From assembly GCF_004745825.1 (NCBI RefSeq), contig NZ_SRLA01000002.1, positions 744,001 through 808,000 of the forward strand: a stretch of 64,000 bases of DNA, in the 5' to 3' direction. Below the pieces are notes generated by a model. That model ran no database searches. It saw nothing but the letters and a program-made list of their open reading frames with translations, and had not been told where the DNA came from. This document shows positions 8,257 through 17,066 of the stretch, in pieces (positions within the stretch are counted from its first letter, which is position 1; every line of letters starts with the position of its first letter). The stretch is from Hymenobacter fodinae (GTDB taxonomy: Bacteria > Bacteroidota > Bacteroidia > Cytophagales > Hymenobacteraceae). The position numbers and the translations under genes were made by a program.

Positions 8257-9042
8257 CTACACCGCGCGACGCGGGCAGGGCACAATAAGCGGGCAGCTCA
8301 GATGGGGGTGGGGCAGGAGCTGCACGTCAATCTGAAAGCCCCGGTGAATATTCTCGCAGGTTAGCACCTGATCGGGCGAGCCGTAGGCCACCGGCTGGCC
8401 TTGAGCCAGCAGCAGAATGCGGTCGGCGTACTGGGCGGCCAGGTTCAGGTCGTGCAGCACGGCAATTACCCCGAAGCCCCGCAGCACTAGGTCGCGGGCA
8501 ATGTCCAGGGTGTGGTGCTGGTGGTGGAGGTCGAGGCCGGTGAGCGGCTCATCGAGGAGCAGAAAGCCTTCCTGGGCTTCCCACACCTGCGCCAGCACGC
8601 GGGCCAACTGGGCCCGCTGCTGCTCCCCACCCGAGAGGGTAGGGTAGCTGCGCCGGGCCAGCGCCGAGAGGCCTACGGTGCTCAGCGCGGCTTCCACAAT
8701 CCAATGGTCGAGGGCGGTGGGCTGGTTCTGGAAGTACGGGTAGCGGCCCATCATCACCAGCTCCTCCACCGGGAAGGCCAATGACAAGGTGTGCTGCTGG
8801 GTGAGCACAGCCCGGCGGCGGGCAAGCGTGGCGGCGGGCAGCTCACCGAGCGGTTGCCCATCGAAGTGCACTAGGCCACTCGTGGGTGTTAGATCGCCGC
8901 TGAGCAGGCGCAGCAAGGTAGATTTACCCGCCCCGTTGGCTCCCACCACGGCCAACAACTCACCCGGGCGGGCCCGGAAGGAAACCTGTTGCAGCAGGGT
9001 TTTTCGGCCGGTTTGATAGGAAAGATTCTCGATGTCGAACAT
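8257..9042 (-). CDS. hmuV: Haem ABC transporter ATP-binding protein HmuV
   Basis: A 261-aa ABC ATPase. Walker A GANGAGKST is at residues 34-42, the signature LSGGEQQ at 136-142, Walker B LLLDEP at 161-166, and the switch His at 197 in VLHDLN. The closest type is FecE/BtuD/HmuV, the ATPase of iron-complex importers. It starts 11 bases after hmuU and precedes hmuS, so it powers haem import through HmuU from the HmuT-bound pool. The last 25 residues (HPHLSCPLIVPCPRRAV) are an ordinary variable tail. Confidence 0.95.
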   Translation of the reverse strand: MFDIENLSYQTGRKTLLQQVSFRARPGELLAVVGANGAGKSTLLRLLSGDLTPTSGLVHFDGQPLGELPAATLARRRAVLTQQHTLSLAFPVEELVMMGRYPYFQNQPTALDHWIVEAALSTVGLSALARRSYPTLSGGEQQRAQLARVLAQVWEAQEGFLLLDEPLTGLDLHHQHHTLDIARDLVLRGFGVIAVLHDLNLAAQYADRILLLAQGQPVAYGSPDQVLTCENIHRGFQIDVQLLPHPHLSCPLIVPCPRRAV

Positions 9043-9053
9043 ACTATTTGGGC

Positions 9054-10196
9054 TTAAGAGCGGCGCAACTTTTGTTCGCGCAGCAGAATCCAGAGGAAGG
9101 CCGGGGCCCCGAGCAGAGCGGTGAGGATGCCGATGGGCAATTCAGCCGGGGCTACGATGGTGCGGGCCAGCGTATCGGCGAGTACCAGCACCACGGCCCC
9201 GCCCAGCGCCGAGCCCGCCAGCACTAAGCGGTTATCGGGGCCGGCTACCAGACGGATTAAGTGAGGTACGATCAGGCCTAGAAAGCCAATAGCGCCCACT
9301 ACCGCCACGCTCGCGCCCACCGCCAGCGTGGATAGCCCAATGAGCTGCTGCTTGAGTCGGCCCACTGGCAGACCTAGGTGGGTGGCTTGGCTTTCGCCCA
9401 GCGCCAGCAGGTTGAGCGGCTTGCCCAGGCGCGGCAGCCAGAGCAGGGGCAGCACCAGGAAGGGCAGGAGCCGCAGCACCGTAGGCCAGGAGGCGCCGCC
9501 CAGGCTGCCCAGCCCCCAGAAGGTGATGCTGCGCAATTGCTCATCGGTGGCTACGTAGGTGAGCAGGCCGGTGCAGGCACCGGCCAGGGCGTTGATGGCC
9601 AGGCCCACCAGCAGCATAGTGGCTATTACCGTGCGGCCGCCCTCCCGCGAAATGCGGTACACCAGAAACGTAGTGCCACAAGCGCCGGCAAAGGCCACCG
9701 TCGGCAACAGGTAGAACCCCAGCATCTCGCGCACCGCCGCCAGCCCCGCAAACACGGTCAGCAGCTTTACCTCCAGCACAATGGCAGCCACGGCCGCTAA
9801 TGAGGCCCCGGAGGAAATGCCAATTAGACCCGCGTCGGCAAGCGGGTTACGAAACAGACCCTGCATGCTGGCTCCCGCTAACCCCAAGGCCGCCCCCACC
9901 AGCACGCCCAAACACACCCGCGGCAACCGAATGGCCCAGAGCACCGCCTCCTGCTGAGGCTCATAGGCTAGGCCAGTACTCACGCCGAGTTTGTGCAGCA
10001 GAATGCCCACCACGGCAGGTACCGGCACCGCCACGGCCCCCACGCCCGCCCCCACCAAAACCGCTCCTACCAGCAGGATGGCTAGGCCAGGTAACAAGTA
10101 ACGTTGGCCTCTCGATACCACGGGTCGGCGCCCAGGCAAGGACTGGGTCGGGGGCGTGTTGAGGGTATGGTGCGGAGCCTGGGTGAGAGTAGGCAT
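9054..10196 (-). CDS. hmuU: Haem ABC transporter permease HmuU (FecCD family)
   Basis: A 380-aa polytopic inner-membrane protein of the BtuC/FecCD family with about ten membrane helices. Diagnostic stretches are RLPRVCLGVLVGAALGLAGASMQGLFRNPLADAGLIG and, near the end, the GxxGFxGLIVPHLIRL loop that docks on the ATPase. An N-terminal Pro/Thr-rich extension of about 30 residues precedes the first helix and may be cytoplasmic. It lies 8 bases after hmuT and 11 before hmuV. It forms the transmembrane channel for haem. Confidence 0.95.
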   Translation of the reverse strand: MPTLTQAPHHTLNTPPTQSLPGRRPVVSRGQRYLLPGLAILLVGAVLVGAGVGAVAVPVPAVVGILLHKLGVSTGLAYEPQQEAVLWAIRLPRVCLGVLVGAALGLAGASMQGLFRNPLADAGLIGISSGASLAAVAAIVLEVKLLTVFAGLAAVREMLGFYLLPTVAFAGACGTTFLVYRISREGGRTVIATMLLVGLAINALAGACTGLLTYVATDEQLRSITFWGLGSLGGASWPTVLRLLPFLVLPLLWLPRLGKPLNLLALGESQATHLGLPVGRLKQQLIGLSTLAVGASVAVVGAIGFLGLIVPHLIRLVAGPDNRLVLAGSALGGAVVLVLADTLARTIVAPAELPIGILTALLGAPAFLWILLREQKLRRS

Positions 10197-10204
10197 CAGC
10201 TGGA

Positions 10205-11044
10205 TTATTTAAGTTTATTGGCTAGCTCCGCTGTGGCCTGGCCTAGGCGCGGACCAAACCCGGTGAGCAGCTGCCCATCCATTTCTACCACCCTACCGGT
10301 GCGGCCGGCGGTGGTTTGTGCCACCCCCGGAATCTGAAGCAAGCCGGCTTTGCCGCCCAAGCTCGCTAGGCCACTATCAAAGAGCAGGAGTACATCGGGG
10401 TTGGCAGCTACGAGGGCCTCGGCCGTGAGGGGCTTGAAGTCGGGGAAGCCAGTGGCGGCGTTACGGGCGCCGGCTAGCTGCAGGGCTTTCTCCACCGAGG
10501 TGCCTTGGCCCGCTACCATCATGGTGCCCGCCCCGCGGGCATAGATGAACAGCACTTTGGGGGCCGTTGGTGCTTTCTTCACCTGAGCTAGGTCAGCATC
10601 CAGCTTAGCCGTTACGGCGGGCACTTTAGCGGTGGCGCCAAACGTGGCGGCTACATCTTTAATGAGCTGCTTGGTGCCAGCTACCGAGTACTCTTGCTTG
10701 AACAAATGCACCTGCAGGCCCGCTGCTTTCAGTTGCGCCGCCACTTCCGGCTTCAACGATTCCGTAGTGCCCACTACCAGCGTCGGGTTCAGGGCCAGCA
10801 CACCCTCGGCGGAGATGTTGCGGTTGTGACCCACCTTGGGCAATTTGGAGAGGGCCTCGGGGTAAGTGCTCGTCACGTCCACACCAACCAGCTGAGCCTG
10901 GTGGCCTAGGGCACAGATGATTTCACTAACGGTACCGTTGAGCGACACAATGCGCACCGGCGCCGGCGTGGCCACCGCGAAGCGCCCGGGTAGTAGTACG
11001 GCCAGCACCAGCGCGGCCTGCAGAAAGGAAAGGAAGTGTTTCAT
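10205..11044 (-). CDS. hmuT: Haem-binding periplasmic protein HmuT
   Basis: A 279-aa substrate-binding protein with an N-terminal signal peptide (hydrophobic LQAALVLAVLLPG, cleavage likely after VAT near residue 26). The cluster A-2 fold is shown by RIVSLNGTVSEIICALG, VGHNRNISAEGVLALNPTLVVG and NPDVLLLFDSGLASLGG. It captures haem delivered by the outer-membrane receptor and passes it to HmuUV. There is no lipobox Cys, so it is probably soluble in the periplasm. It is 90 bases after hmuY in the same operon. Confidence 0.94.
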   Translation of the reverse strand: MKHFLSFLQAALVLAVLLPGRFAVATPAPVRIVSLNGTVSEIICALGHQAQLVGVDVTSTYPEALSKLPKVGHNRNISAEGVLALNPTLVVGTTESLKPEVAAQLKAAGLQVHLFKQEYSVAGTKQLIKDVAATFGATAKVPAVTAKLDADLAQVKKAPTAPKVLFIYARGAGTMMVAGQGTSVEKALQLAGARNAATGFPDFKPLTAEALVAANPDVLLLFDSGLASLGGKAGLLQIPGVAQTTAGRTGRVVEMDGQLLTGFGPRLGQATAELANKLK

Positions 11045-11134
11045 CGGAAAGAAAAAAGAGTTGTGCCGACGGCGGACGGCCCAGCAGGTAGCAAGCCCCC
11101 GCAGCCCCGGTAGTCCGGGCCGCCCGCGTCGGGC

Positions 11135-11773
11135 TTATTTTAGATTGGTGCTGCCGTCGGGCTGGTACACGTAGCGGAAGGTGTAGTAGCCGCTAGGTTC
11201 GGTGCCGGTCGGGGTGGCGGGCGCATCCTTGTAGTAGCTCACAATTTCGACCTTAGCGTACTTGCCCGTGGCCGTCCGGATCAGCAGGACGCGGCCTGCA
11301 ATGGGCGTTACCACGTGGGTGGTGGTGTTGTAGTTGTACCAGCCCTTACCCGAGCCCTTGGTGATGGCCAGCGCCCCCGGCGCATCTACTTTATAGTCGG
11401 TAGTCGGGGCCGTAGTAACCTCCGAGAACAAGCCTTCCTTCACGATAGCGCCACCCTGGCCGGGGCCGCTGCTACCCCCGTTGATGAGAATGTCCGTGCC
11501 GCGCACCGCCAGGTCCCACTTGGTCGTGGCCGAATCGGTGTAGGCCACTGCGCTCTTGGTAGCAAAGCTGTAGAAGGCGTAGTGCCGGGGTGTGCTCGGC
11601 TGGCCGGTAGTGGGAGCAGTACTAGGTGTGGGTGCCAAGTTGCTGGCCGTTTCCGTTTTCAGCGCCTCGGCGGGCTTTACTTCGTTGTCGTTATCATCGT
11701 TAGAGCAGGCACTGAAGGTAAACGTGGCACCGAACAGGGCCAGCAACGAGAAGCGGGCGAATAAGTGGTTCAT
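11135..11773 (-). CDS. hmuY: HmuY-family haem-binding lipoprotein
   Basis: A 212-aa lipoprotein. The signal peptide ends in FSAC with Cys23 as the likely lipidated residue. After a Thr/Pro linker comes the HmuY domain: YAFYSFATKSAVAYTDSATTKWDLAVRGTDILINGG, then GPGQGGA, matching the PF14064 pattern as I know it. HmuY of Porphyromonas is a surface haemophore that takes haem from host proteins and hands it to HmuR; here it likewise sits next to the receptor gene (53 bases). A free-living bacterium probably uses it for environmental haem. Confidence 0.9.
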   Translation of the reverse strand: MNHLFARFSLLALFGATFTFSACSNDDNDNEVKPAEALKTETASNLAPTPSTAPTTGQPSTPRHYAFYSFATKSAVAYTDSATTKWDLAVRGTDILINGGSSGPGQGGAIVKEGLFSEVTTAPTTDYKVDAPGALAITKGSGKGWYNYNTTTHVVTPIAGRVLLIRTATGKYAKVEIVSYYKDAPATPTGTEPSGYYTFRYVYQPDGSTNLK

Positions 11774-11826
11774 GTGGAAAGGAGGTGATAGGGAAATGAA
11801 GTGATGAGGTAGGGAGGGGAGTGCGG

Positions 11827-13965
11827 TTACTTCTGGCCCAGGGCTATGGCCACACTGGCGTAGTACAAGCGGCCGGGCACGGTGCTCAGGTAAGCGGGGT
11901 CGGTGTAGTTCAGGGCATTATCGAGGCCGGCTTGTAGGGTGTAGCGCTGGCGGAAAGTTTTGGCCGCGGCTACGTTCAGGAGCCAGTAGCCCGGCACGTA
12001 CTCATTGGCCGCATCCAGGATCAGGTTGCCGTTGCGGTCCTGGAAGCCGTAGCGGCCCCGGTACACGCCCCGCACACTCCCCGTCCAGCCGGCGGCCTGA
12101 TTTTCGTAGAAGAGCTTGACGTTGGCGGTATGGCGGGAGCGGTTGTATAGGCCACCATAGTTCGCTGCTGTGAGGCGCACGGTTTCCAGGGTCTGCGGGT
12201 CGCGGCGGTAGATGGAGCCGGCTTTGAGCTGGGCTAGCACCGTGCGGTCTTTGGCCACGAGGTATTGATAGCCGGCGCTCAGGGTCAGGTGCTGGCCTAG
12301 CAGGTAGCGGGCATCCGTTTCCACGCCCTGGGTGTAGGCCCGGCTCACGTTGCGGTACGAGTACACCGACTGCCCATTGGTTTTCTGGGCCACCGCGGCC
12401 GTCTCAATCAGGTCGCGCAGGTCGTTGTGGAAAAAGTTGGCCGTCAGGCGCAGTTTGCTGGTGGGGTCGAGCTGGAAGCCGGCGTTGTAGGCCCGGGAGC
12501 TTTCGGCGGTGAGGCTGCTGGCCTGCGTCAGCAAGGCCACATTGATTAAGGGCTGGCCGGTAGCCGGGTCTAGGGCAATCTGACCCTGCGCTATCAATTG
12601 GGCTACTTTTTCCTGCACCTGGTGCGTGCCAAACACGCTGTAGCCCACGGCTGGGTTAGAGAAGTTGAGGTAGAGTTGGCGGAAGTCGGGAGCCCGGAAC
12701 CCGCGCCCGGCCGAGGCCCGCACCGCCAGCCACGGCCGCACCTGGTAGCGCCCCGAAAGCTTGGGGCTGAGCTGACCCTGGTACTGGCTGTGCCCATCGT
12801 AGCGCACTCCGGCCACCAGGTTTAGGCCCGGTAGGGGCGTCCAGTCGTCTTGGAGGTAACCGTAGGCGGAACGCATCTGATGACGCTGGTCGTAGCGGGT
12901 GGCCTCTACTGATTCCAGCAAATAGCCAGCCCCAGCCGTGAGGGTATGTTTAGGGTGCAGGCGCCAGTCGAGCTGGGCTTCGGGGCGGGTGAAGGTCTGG
13001 TGGAAGTAACTGGCGTCGTAGGGGGCGCCGTTGGCGGTGTAGGTGTAGTTTTCTTGGGTGCGGTAGCCGGCGTGGTAGAAGCGCAGTGTGCCAAATAGTT
13101 TGTCAGAAAAGCAGCGCGTGAGCGTGGGGTTCAGACTGAAATCCTGCTGGCGGCCTTGCAGACGCACTCGGGCCGTTTGGCCGCCTTCGGAGCTGATAGG
13201 TAACTCGCTGCTTTGATTTTCTATGAAGTAGCGCCCCGATATGCTGAGCGTCGTTTTATCGTCGAGCTGGTAGGAGAGGCGGCTCTGGCCGGTGTAGCTG
13301 GCAAACGGGGGCACGGTGGCCTGGCCGCTGGCGGGTTGCAGGGTGTACCCCGCCGAGCTGTAGCGGTTGCCGAAGACGGTGAGGCCTAGGCGGTGTTGCT
13401 TATAGTTGAAGGTACCACCCACATCGGCGGTGCGGTTGGTGCCATAGCGCAGGCGCACTTCGCTGCGGGTGCCGGGCTGGGGCTTTTGCGTAATGATATT
13501 CACCACCCCCGCCAGCGCCTCGGAGCCCCATATCGCCGACGCCGGGCCTTTCACCACTTCTACCCGCTCAATGTTGCCTACCGCCACCCGCGAGAGTTCC
13601 AGCGTGCCGGCCGTGCGACCAATCAACGGCTCCCCATCCACCAGAATCAGGGTGTACTCGGGGTTCAGGCCCTGCATCTGAATTCCGCGCCCGTGGTCGG
13701 CCACCAGGTTTAGCCCGGTCTGCTCACCCAGCACATCAGAGAGGCGCAGAGCCCCCATGGTCTTGATCTGCTGCTTACCAATTACCGTTACCGGAATGGG
13801 CACTTCCGTCAGAGCTTTCTCCGTGCGAGTGGCTGTTACTACTACCTCCCGCAGGCGCAGATGCCGAGTGCTGGTATCAGCGGGGGCTGTTTGCAGCTGA
13901 GCCCAGCTGACCGTTGGTGCCAGCACCAGAACAAACAGGGAAGTAGGAGTGAGGAAGCGTTGCAT
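11827..13965 (-). CDS. hmuR: TonB-dependent haem receptor HmuR
   Basis: A 712-aa outer-membrane receptor. Signal peptide about 1-22 (ending SWAQ); TonB-box-like REVVVTATRTEK; plug domain with LILVDGEPLIGR, VERVEVVKGPASAIWGSEALAGVVNIIT; then a 22-strand barrel with RGFRAPDFRQLYLNF and an aromatic-poor end at ALGQK. There is no N-terminal carboxypeptidase-like domain. It is the first gene of hmuRYTUVS and begins about 76 bases after a good -7 element. It moves haem across the outer membrane using TonB energy. Confidence 0.93.
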   Translation of the reverse strand: MQRFLTPTSLFVLVLAPTVSWAQLQTAPADTSTRHLRLREVVVTATRTEKALTEVPIPVTVIGKQQIKTMGALRLSDVLGEQTGLNLVADHGRGIQMQGLNPEYTLILVDGEPLIGRTAGTLELSRVAVGNIERVEVVKGPASAIWGSEALAGVVNIITQKPQPGTRSEVRLRYGTNRTADVGGTFNYKQHRLGLTVFGNRYSSAGYTLQPASGQATVPPFASYTGQSRLSYQLDDKTTLSISGRYFIENQSSELPISSEGGQTARVRLQGRQQDFSLNPTLTRCFSDKLFGTLRFYHAGYRTQENYTYTANGAPYDASYFHQTFTRPEAQLDWRLHPKHTLTAGAGYLLESVEATRYDQRHQMRSAYGYLQDDWTPLPGLNLVAGVRYDGHSQYQGQLSPKLSGRYQVRPWLAVRASAGRGFRAPDFRQLYLNFSNPAVGYSVFGTHQVQEKVAQLIAQGQIALDPATGQPLINVALLTQASSLTAESSRAYNAGFQLDPTSKLRLTANFFHNDLRDLIETAAVAQKTNGQSVYSYRNVSRAYTQGVETDARYLLGQHLTLSAGYQYLVAKDRTVLAQLKAGSIYRRDPQTLETVRLTAANYGGLYNRSRHTANVKLFYENQAAGWTGSVRGVYRGRYGFQDRNGNLILDAANEYVPGYWLLNVAAAKTFRQRYTLQAGLDNALNYTDPAYLSTVPGRLYYASVAIALGQK

Positions 13966-14015
13966 TTGCCAGGGAAACCGGTAGCTCTTGCTTTGCTGAA
14001 CAAGAACCGCCTGTT

Positions 14016-14038
14016 TTATTTAGATATATTCTAAACAG
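14016..14038. promoter_or_regulatory. AT-rich operator box 1 at the hmuR transcription start
   Basis: TTATTTAGA (14016-14024), a 5-base spacer, then TCTAAACAG (14030-14038). The core TTTAGA-N5-TCTAAA is a perfect inverted repeat. It lies just downstream of the hmuR -7 element, where a bound repressor would block transcription. Same 23-base design as the box at 14075. Confidence 0.6.
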
Positions 14039-14041
14039 TGG

Positions 14042-14071
14042 CAAATGTATAGGTTGTAAAACGTCAATCAA
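14042..14071 (-). promoter_or_regulatory. hmuR promoter
   Basis: On the minus strand, TTG (14071-14069), 19 bases, then TACATTTG (14049-14042). Both elements and the spacing fit the Bacteroidota consensus TTG/TAnnTTTG. It is bracketed by the two AT-rich boxes. Confidence 0.75.
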
Positions 14072-14074
14072 GGC

Positions 14075-14097
14075 TTATTTAGAATTAGTTTAAATAA
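14075..14097. promoter_or_regulatory. AT-rich operator box 2 between hmuR and the divergent gene
   Basis: TTATTTAGA (14075-14083), ATTAG, then TTTAAATAA (14089-14097). It shares the pattern TTATTTAGA N5 TYTAAAYAR with box 1. It abuts the -33 of both divergent promoters. A Fur- or DtxR-type iron regulator is the inference from the gene it controls. Confidence 0.6.
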
Positions 14098-14099
14098 AG

Positions 14100-14131
14100 T
14101 TGCTTTTGTTAGAATGGCTTCTTTACCTTCG
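14100..14131 (+). promoter_or_regulatory. Promoter of the divergent gene at 14198
   Basis: TTG at 14100-14102, 21 bases, then TACCTTCG at 14124-14131, one mismatch from TAnnTTTG. Two bases separate its -33 from operator box 2. Confidence 0.5.
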
Positions 14132-14197
14132 CCTCATTCACTCATATAAAGGCTCTAATTCAGGATTTGCGAATCCTGAATAATCCCTTCTGACTGT

Positions 14198-14719
14198 ATG
14201 CGCAAGCACCATGGAATGCGGCCGCAGGACGTTGTGTTGCTGCTGAAAATCAGTCTGCTGGAAAAGCAAGCGTGGCAAGGAAAGGCAGTAGCTGCTGCGC
14301 TAGGCCTCAGTGCCGCAGAAGTCTCCGATGCTCTGCGTCGTTGTCAGTTCGCACGCCTGCTCCACCCTGAGCACCGGACCATAAACCGACCCCGTTTGCT
14401 GCGCTTTCTGCTATACGGCCTGCCCTGTGTGTTTCCGGTGGAGCTGGGTGCTCACCAACAGGGGCTGCCCATATGGCTGCCGCCCAACCGAAAGTGGCCT
14501 ATGCTCTCAGATACCTATGTGTGGCCTACCACAGATGGTCCTGCCTGGGGGGCTACCATTGAGCCTTTGTACCCCGGCGCGGTAGTAGCTGCCCGCCAAG
14601 ACCCCGCCCTGCACGAACTACTCACCCTGACGGAACTACTGCGGCTGGATAATCCGCTGCTGCATGTTAGTGCTAAGCAGCAACTGCGGGAACGGCTTTT
14701 AGTGAGCGAACTAGGGTAG
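14198..14719 (+). CDS. Regulator-like protein of a family often paired with a nucleotidyltransferase toxin
   Basis: A 173-aa protein. The N-terminal third (DVVLLLKISLLEKQAWQGKAVAAALGLSAAEVSDALRRC) looks like a winged-helix domain. The rest has a conserved pattern I recognise: FLLYGLPCVFPVELG, YVWP, then GATIEPLYPGAV-AA--DP-L-ELL-L. Family members are commonly listed as regulators and in my recollection sit beside AbiEii-type nucleotidyltransferase genes. No such partner is here: 272 gene-free bases follow. It is divergent from hmuR and shares the regulatory spacer, so it may be co-regulated or merely adjacent. Function not proven. Confidence 0.6.
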   Translation: MRKHHGMRPQDVVLLLKISLLEKQAWQGKAVAAALGLSAAEVSDALRRCQFARLLHPEHRTINRPRLLRFLLYGLPCVFPVELGAHQQGLPIWLPPNRKWPMLSDTYVWPTTDGPAWGATIEPLYPGAVVAARQDPALHELLTLTELLRLDNPLLHVSAKQQLRERLLVSELG

Positions 14720-14839
14720 CAAAGCCGGGATAAGCTAAGTTTTTCTCCCAACGCACGCACAACAGCACCTACCCGCATACTGTCAACAAGCTGGCGTGAA
14801 TGTCAAAGTCGAATAGCCGTAGAGACAATTATCATTTTG

Positions 14840-14858
14840 CGCTCCGCTCAGGATGACA
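14840..14858. repeat. Solo half of a dispersed REP-like repeat
   Basis: CGCTCCGCTCAGGATGACA matches the right arm of the 34-bp inverted repeat at 38045-38155. It lies in the gene-free spacer 14720-14992, where I see no other feature. Confidence 0.6.
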
Positions 14859-14992
14859 GGTGATTGGTGGAAAAAGAGAATATCTACCTGCCCCACGCTG
14901 CGGAGTACGGAAAGTTAAGGGTGGTACACTAAGTGTATATGTACCATTAAGTTGTCTCACCTGTTGAAAATGATGGACTAGCAAGAGCTTTC

Positions 14993-16078
14993 TTACAGAA
15001 GAGGTAAATAGACCTGCACGTCGAATAGCTCCGTGGTGCTGGCCTTGCCGCGCAGGGCTTGTCCGCCCAGCGCCGTAAACTGATATTCGGGCTGCTCTCC
15101 TAGCTGGTGGCGCAAGTCAGCTGAAATCAGGAAACGGCTGCCCAGGCTATTGCACTGGGCCTGAATGCGCGCGGTGGTATTGAGCACGTCCCCGTGGTAG
15201 ACTACCTCCCGATGCTGCGTGCCCACCAGCACGGTCGTGACCAGGCCGCCGTGCGCCCCGGCTTTGAAGGCAGGCACCACGCCGTATGCGTCTTGGTAGG
15301 CCTCGTGTCGCGCCGTAATTGCCCGCTGCATCTCGAAAAAGCACTGCAGGCAGCGGGCATACTGCCGCCCCGTCGCGGTGGACCAGCTGACTACGACTTC
15401 ATCGCCCACGTACTGATATACTTCTCCCCGGGTCGCCGCAATGGCCGGGCTCACGTCGCGGAAAAAGTCGCAAACGAGGCGGCTGTAGCGGTCATTACCG
15501 AGTAGTTCAGCTAGGTGCGTCGAGTCTTTCAGATCGACAAAGAGAAAAATGCGTTCTTCCGTTTCCGGCTGCTGATACCGGCCGTTGAGTAGCTCCTGCA
15601 AGCGGCGGCGGCTCATGCCCTGCAGTAGTTGGCGAAGCAGGGTCGTCACTATGACCGCTAGGGCATAGACCAGGGGGACCAGTACTACTCGCCGCCAGGG
15701 TTCGGCGGGGGCACTGCCTGGCTCCGTCCAAAGCTGCGACAGGCCTACGTGGTGCGCGACTAGCCGAAAGCTACCATAGAGCAACAGTAGCAGCAGGCCA
15801 TGGCCCACACCTTGCAGGGCCGTGGCTAGGCGTAAGGGCAGGCGTTGGACCAGCGCGGGAAACACGAGGACTTCCAGTACGCCTAGCGACCAGCCGATGG
15901 GCAATCCTACCAAGGCCAGGGGCAGTAGGGCCCGGGTCGGTACCCATAGCAGCAGAGCCAGGGCGAGCAGAACGCCAACAAACGCAGCTCCGATACTGCC
16001 AATAGTTTGCAGTACATGCCGGCGGCCGGCCCAATACCGGGCAGCGCGCGCCGCAGAAACCTTATTAAAAGAGGACAT
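14993..16078 (-). CDS. Membrane-bound class III adenylate/guanylate cyclase
   Basis: A 361-aa protein. Residues about 25-150 hold four hydrophobic helices. The cyclase domain starts at IFLFVDLKDST (residue 177), with metal-binding Asp182 and Asp226 (QYVGDEVVVSW) both present. GDVLNTTARIQAQC near residue 300 is the N-TA-R-motif for transition-state binding. The membrane part resembles no sensor I can name. Bacterial class III cyclases of this layout make cAMP or occasionally cGMP from the inner membrane. No effector gene is nearby. Purine specificity residues cannot be judged with certainty. Confidence 0.88.
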   Translation of the reverse strand: MSSFNKVSAARAARYWAGRRHVLQTIGSIGAAFVGVLLALALLLWVPTRALLPLALVGLPIGWSLGVLEVLVFPALVQRLPLRLATALQGVGHGLLLLLLYGSFRLVAHHVGLSQLWTEPGSAPAEPWRRVVLVPLVYALAVIVTTLLRQLLQGMSRRRLQELLNGRYQQPETEERIFLFVDLKDSTHLAELLGNDRYSRLVCDFFRDVSPAIAATRGEVYQYVGDEVVVSWSTATGRQYARCLQCFFEMQRAITARHEAYQDAYGVVPAFKAGAHGGLVTTVLVGTQHREVVYHGDVLNTTARIQAQCNSLGSRFLISADLRHQLGEQPEYQFTALGGQALRGKASTTELFDVQVYLPLL

Positions 16079-16232
16079 GCACTAGAAGGCTACCCCCTGC
16101 GCACCGGCAGCGGTCTGCTGAATAAGTGAAGGACGACGCTCGTGAGATACACCCGTACCACCTAGTTGATTGTATAAAAACAGAAATTAATGAGGTAGGC
16201 AGTTGGGGATGCATTATACTGCCTTGTTCTAG

Positions 16233-17060
16233 TTAGTACCTACTAGCCCTATGCTGTTCCGTCAACTCGGTTGGCGTAAGGCCAAATGCATTTTTGAAAG
16301 CGAAAGAAAAATGCGATAGGTTTTCGAAACCAACTTCTAAATACACCTCGGAGGGACGCATTTTACCCTGTGACATTAGATAGTGCGCTTGCTCCAAACG
16401 CTTGTGCTGCAACCACTTTTCTGGTGTTGTTTCAAATATTTTTTTGAAATCCCGTTTAAAAGTAGATAAGCTGCGTCCCGCCAGTTTAGCAAATGATAGT
16501 AAGGGAATATTGTACTTGAAATTATGATTCATGTACGTTTCCAAATCTATCTTATGCGGTTCCTGAAAATCAAATAAAAATTGTCGATAAACATCACCCG
16601 TTTGAAGCAATAGTTCAATAGCTTCACCAATTTTAAGCTCCGCTATTTTTGCATTTAATCTGTTCGGATGATCGATATACGGTAACAAGGAATCAAAAAA
16701 ACCTTTTAAGAACCCATTGTCGGTTAAATCAAGCATTGCGCTGCCTTTATACGGTCGTTGCTTCGGAATACTATTTTCAGTCGCGTAGTGGCGTAATGTT
16801 TTTTGATCAAGAAATAGGCTGATCAACGAGGGCGGTTCCCCATTTGGTCCCGCTTTTTTCAGCTTCTTGAATAATTCATTCCGGCGCATTAAACAAATAG
16901 TGCCCTTTTTCATGACAAACGAACCCTCGTTTGAGAAATACTGCGACTCGCCGGACAACATGATGCCTAACGCGTGGTCGGGGAAGTAATGCTCGCTGCT
17001 TTGTATTTTCTGATGACCACACGCGTAAAGAATATTATGCTGTAAAAAGACGTTGTCCAT
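16233..17060 (-). CDS. AraC-family regulator (copy 2 of an AraC/SDR pair)
   Basis: A 275-aa protein, paralogous to the regulator at 2396-3214. Shared blocks include GRSLSTFKRDFKKIFETTPEKWL, then YLEVGFENLSHFSFAFKNAFGLTPTEL. N-terminal sensor has FPDHALGIMLSGESQYFSNEGSF. It follows the SDR gene at 17067-17882 with only a 6-base gap, so the two form an operon in the order SDR-AraC, the reverse of copy 1. The sequence is visibly AT-rich and lacks TAGGCC motifs, unlike most neighbours, which suggests acquisition from a lower-GC relative. Confidence 0.92.
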   Translation of the reverse strand: MDNVFLQHNILYACGHQKIQSSEHYFPDHALGIMLSGESQYFSNEGSFVMKKGTICLMRRNELFKKLKKAGPNGEPPSLISLFLDQKTLRHYATENSIPKQRPYKGSAMLDLTDNGFLKGFFDSLLPYIDHPNRLNAKIAELKIGEAIELLLQTGDVYRQFLFDFQEPHKIDLETYMNHNFKYNIPLLSFAKLAGRSLSTFKRDFKKIFETTPEKWLQHKRLEQAHYLMSQGKMRPSEVYLEVGFENLSHFSFAFKNAFGLTPTELTEQHRASRY

Positions 17061-17066
17061 GGTGTG

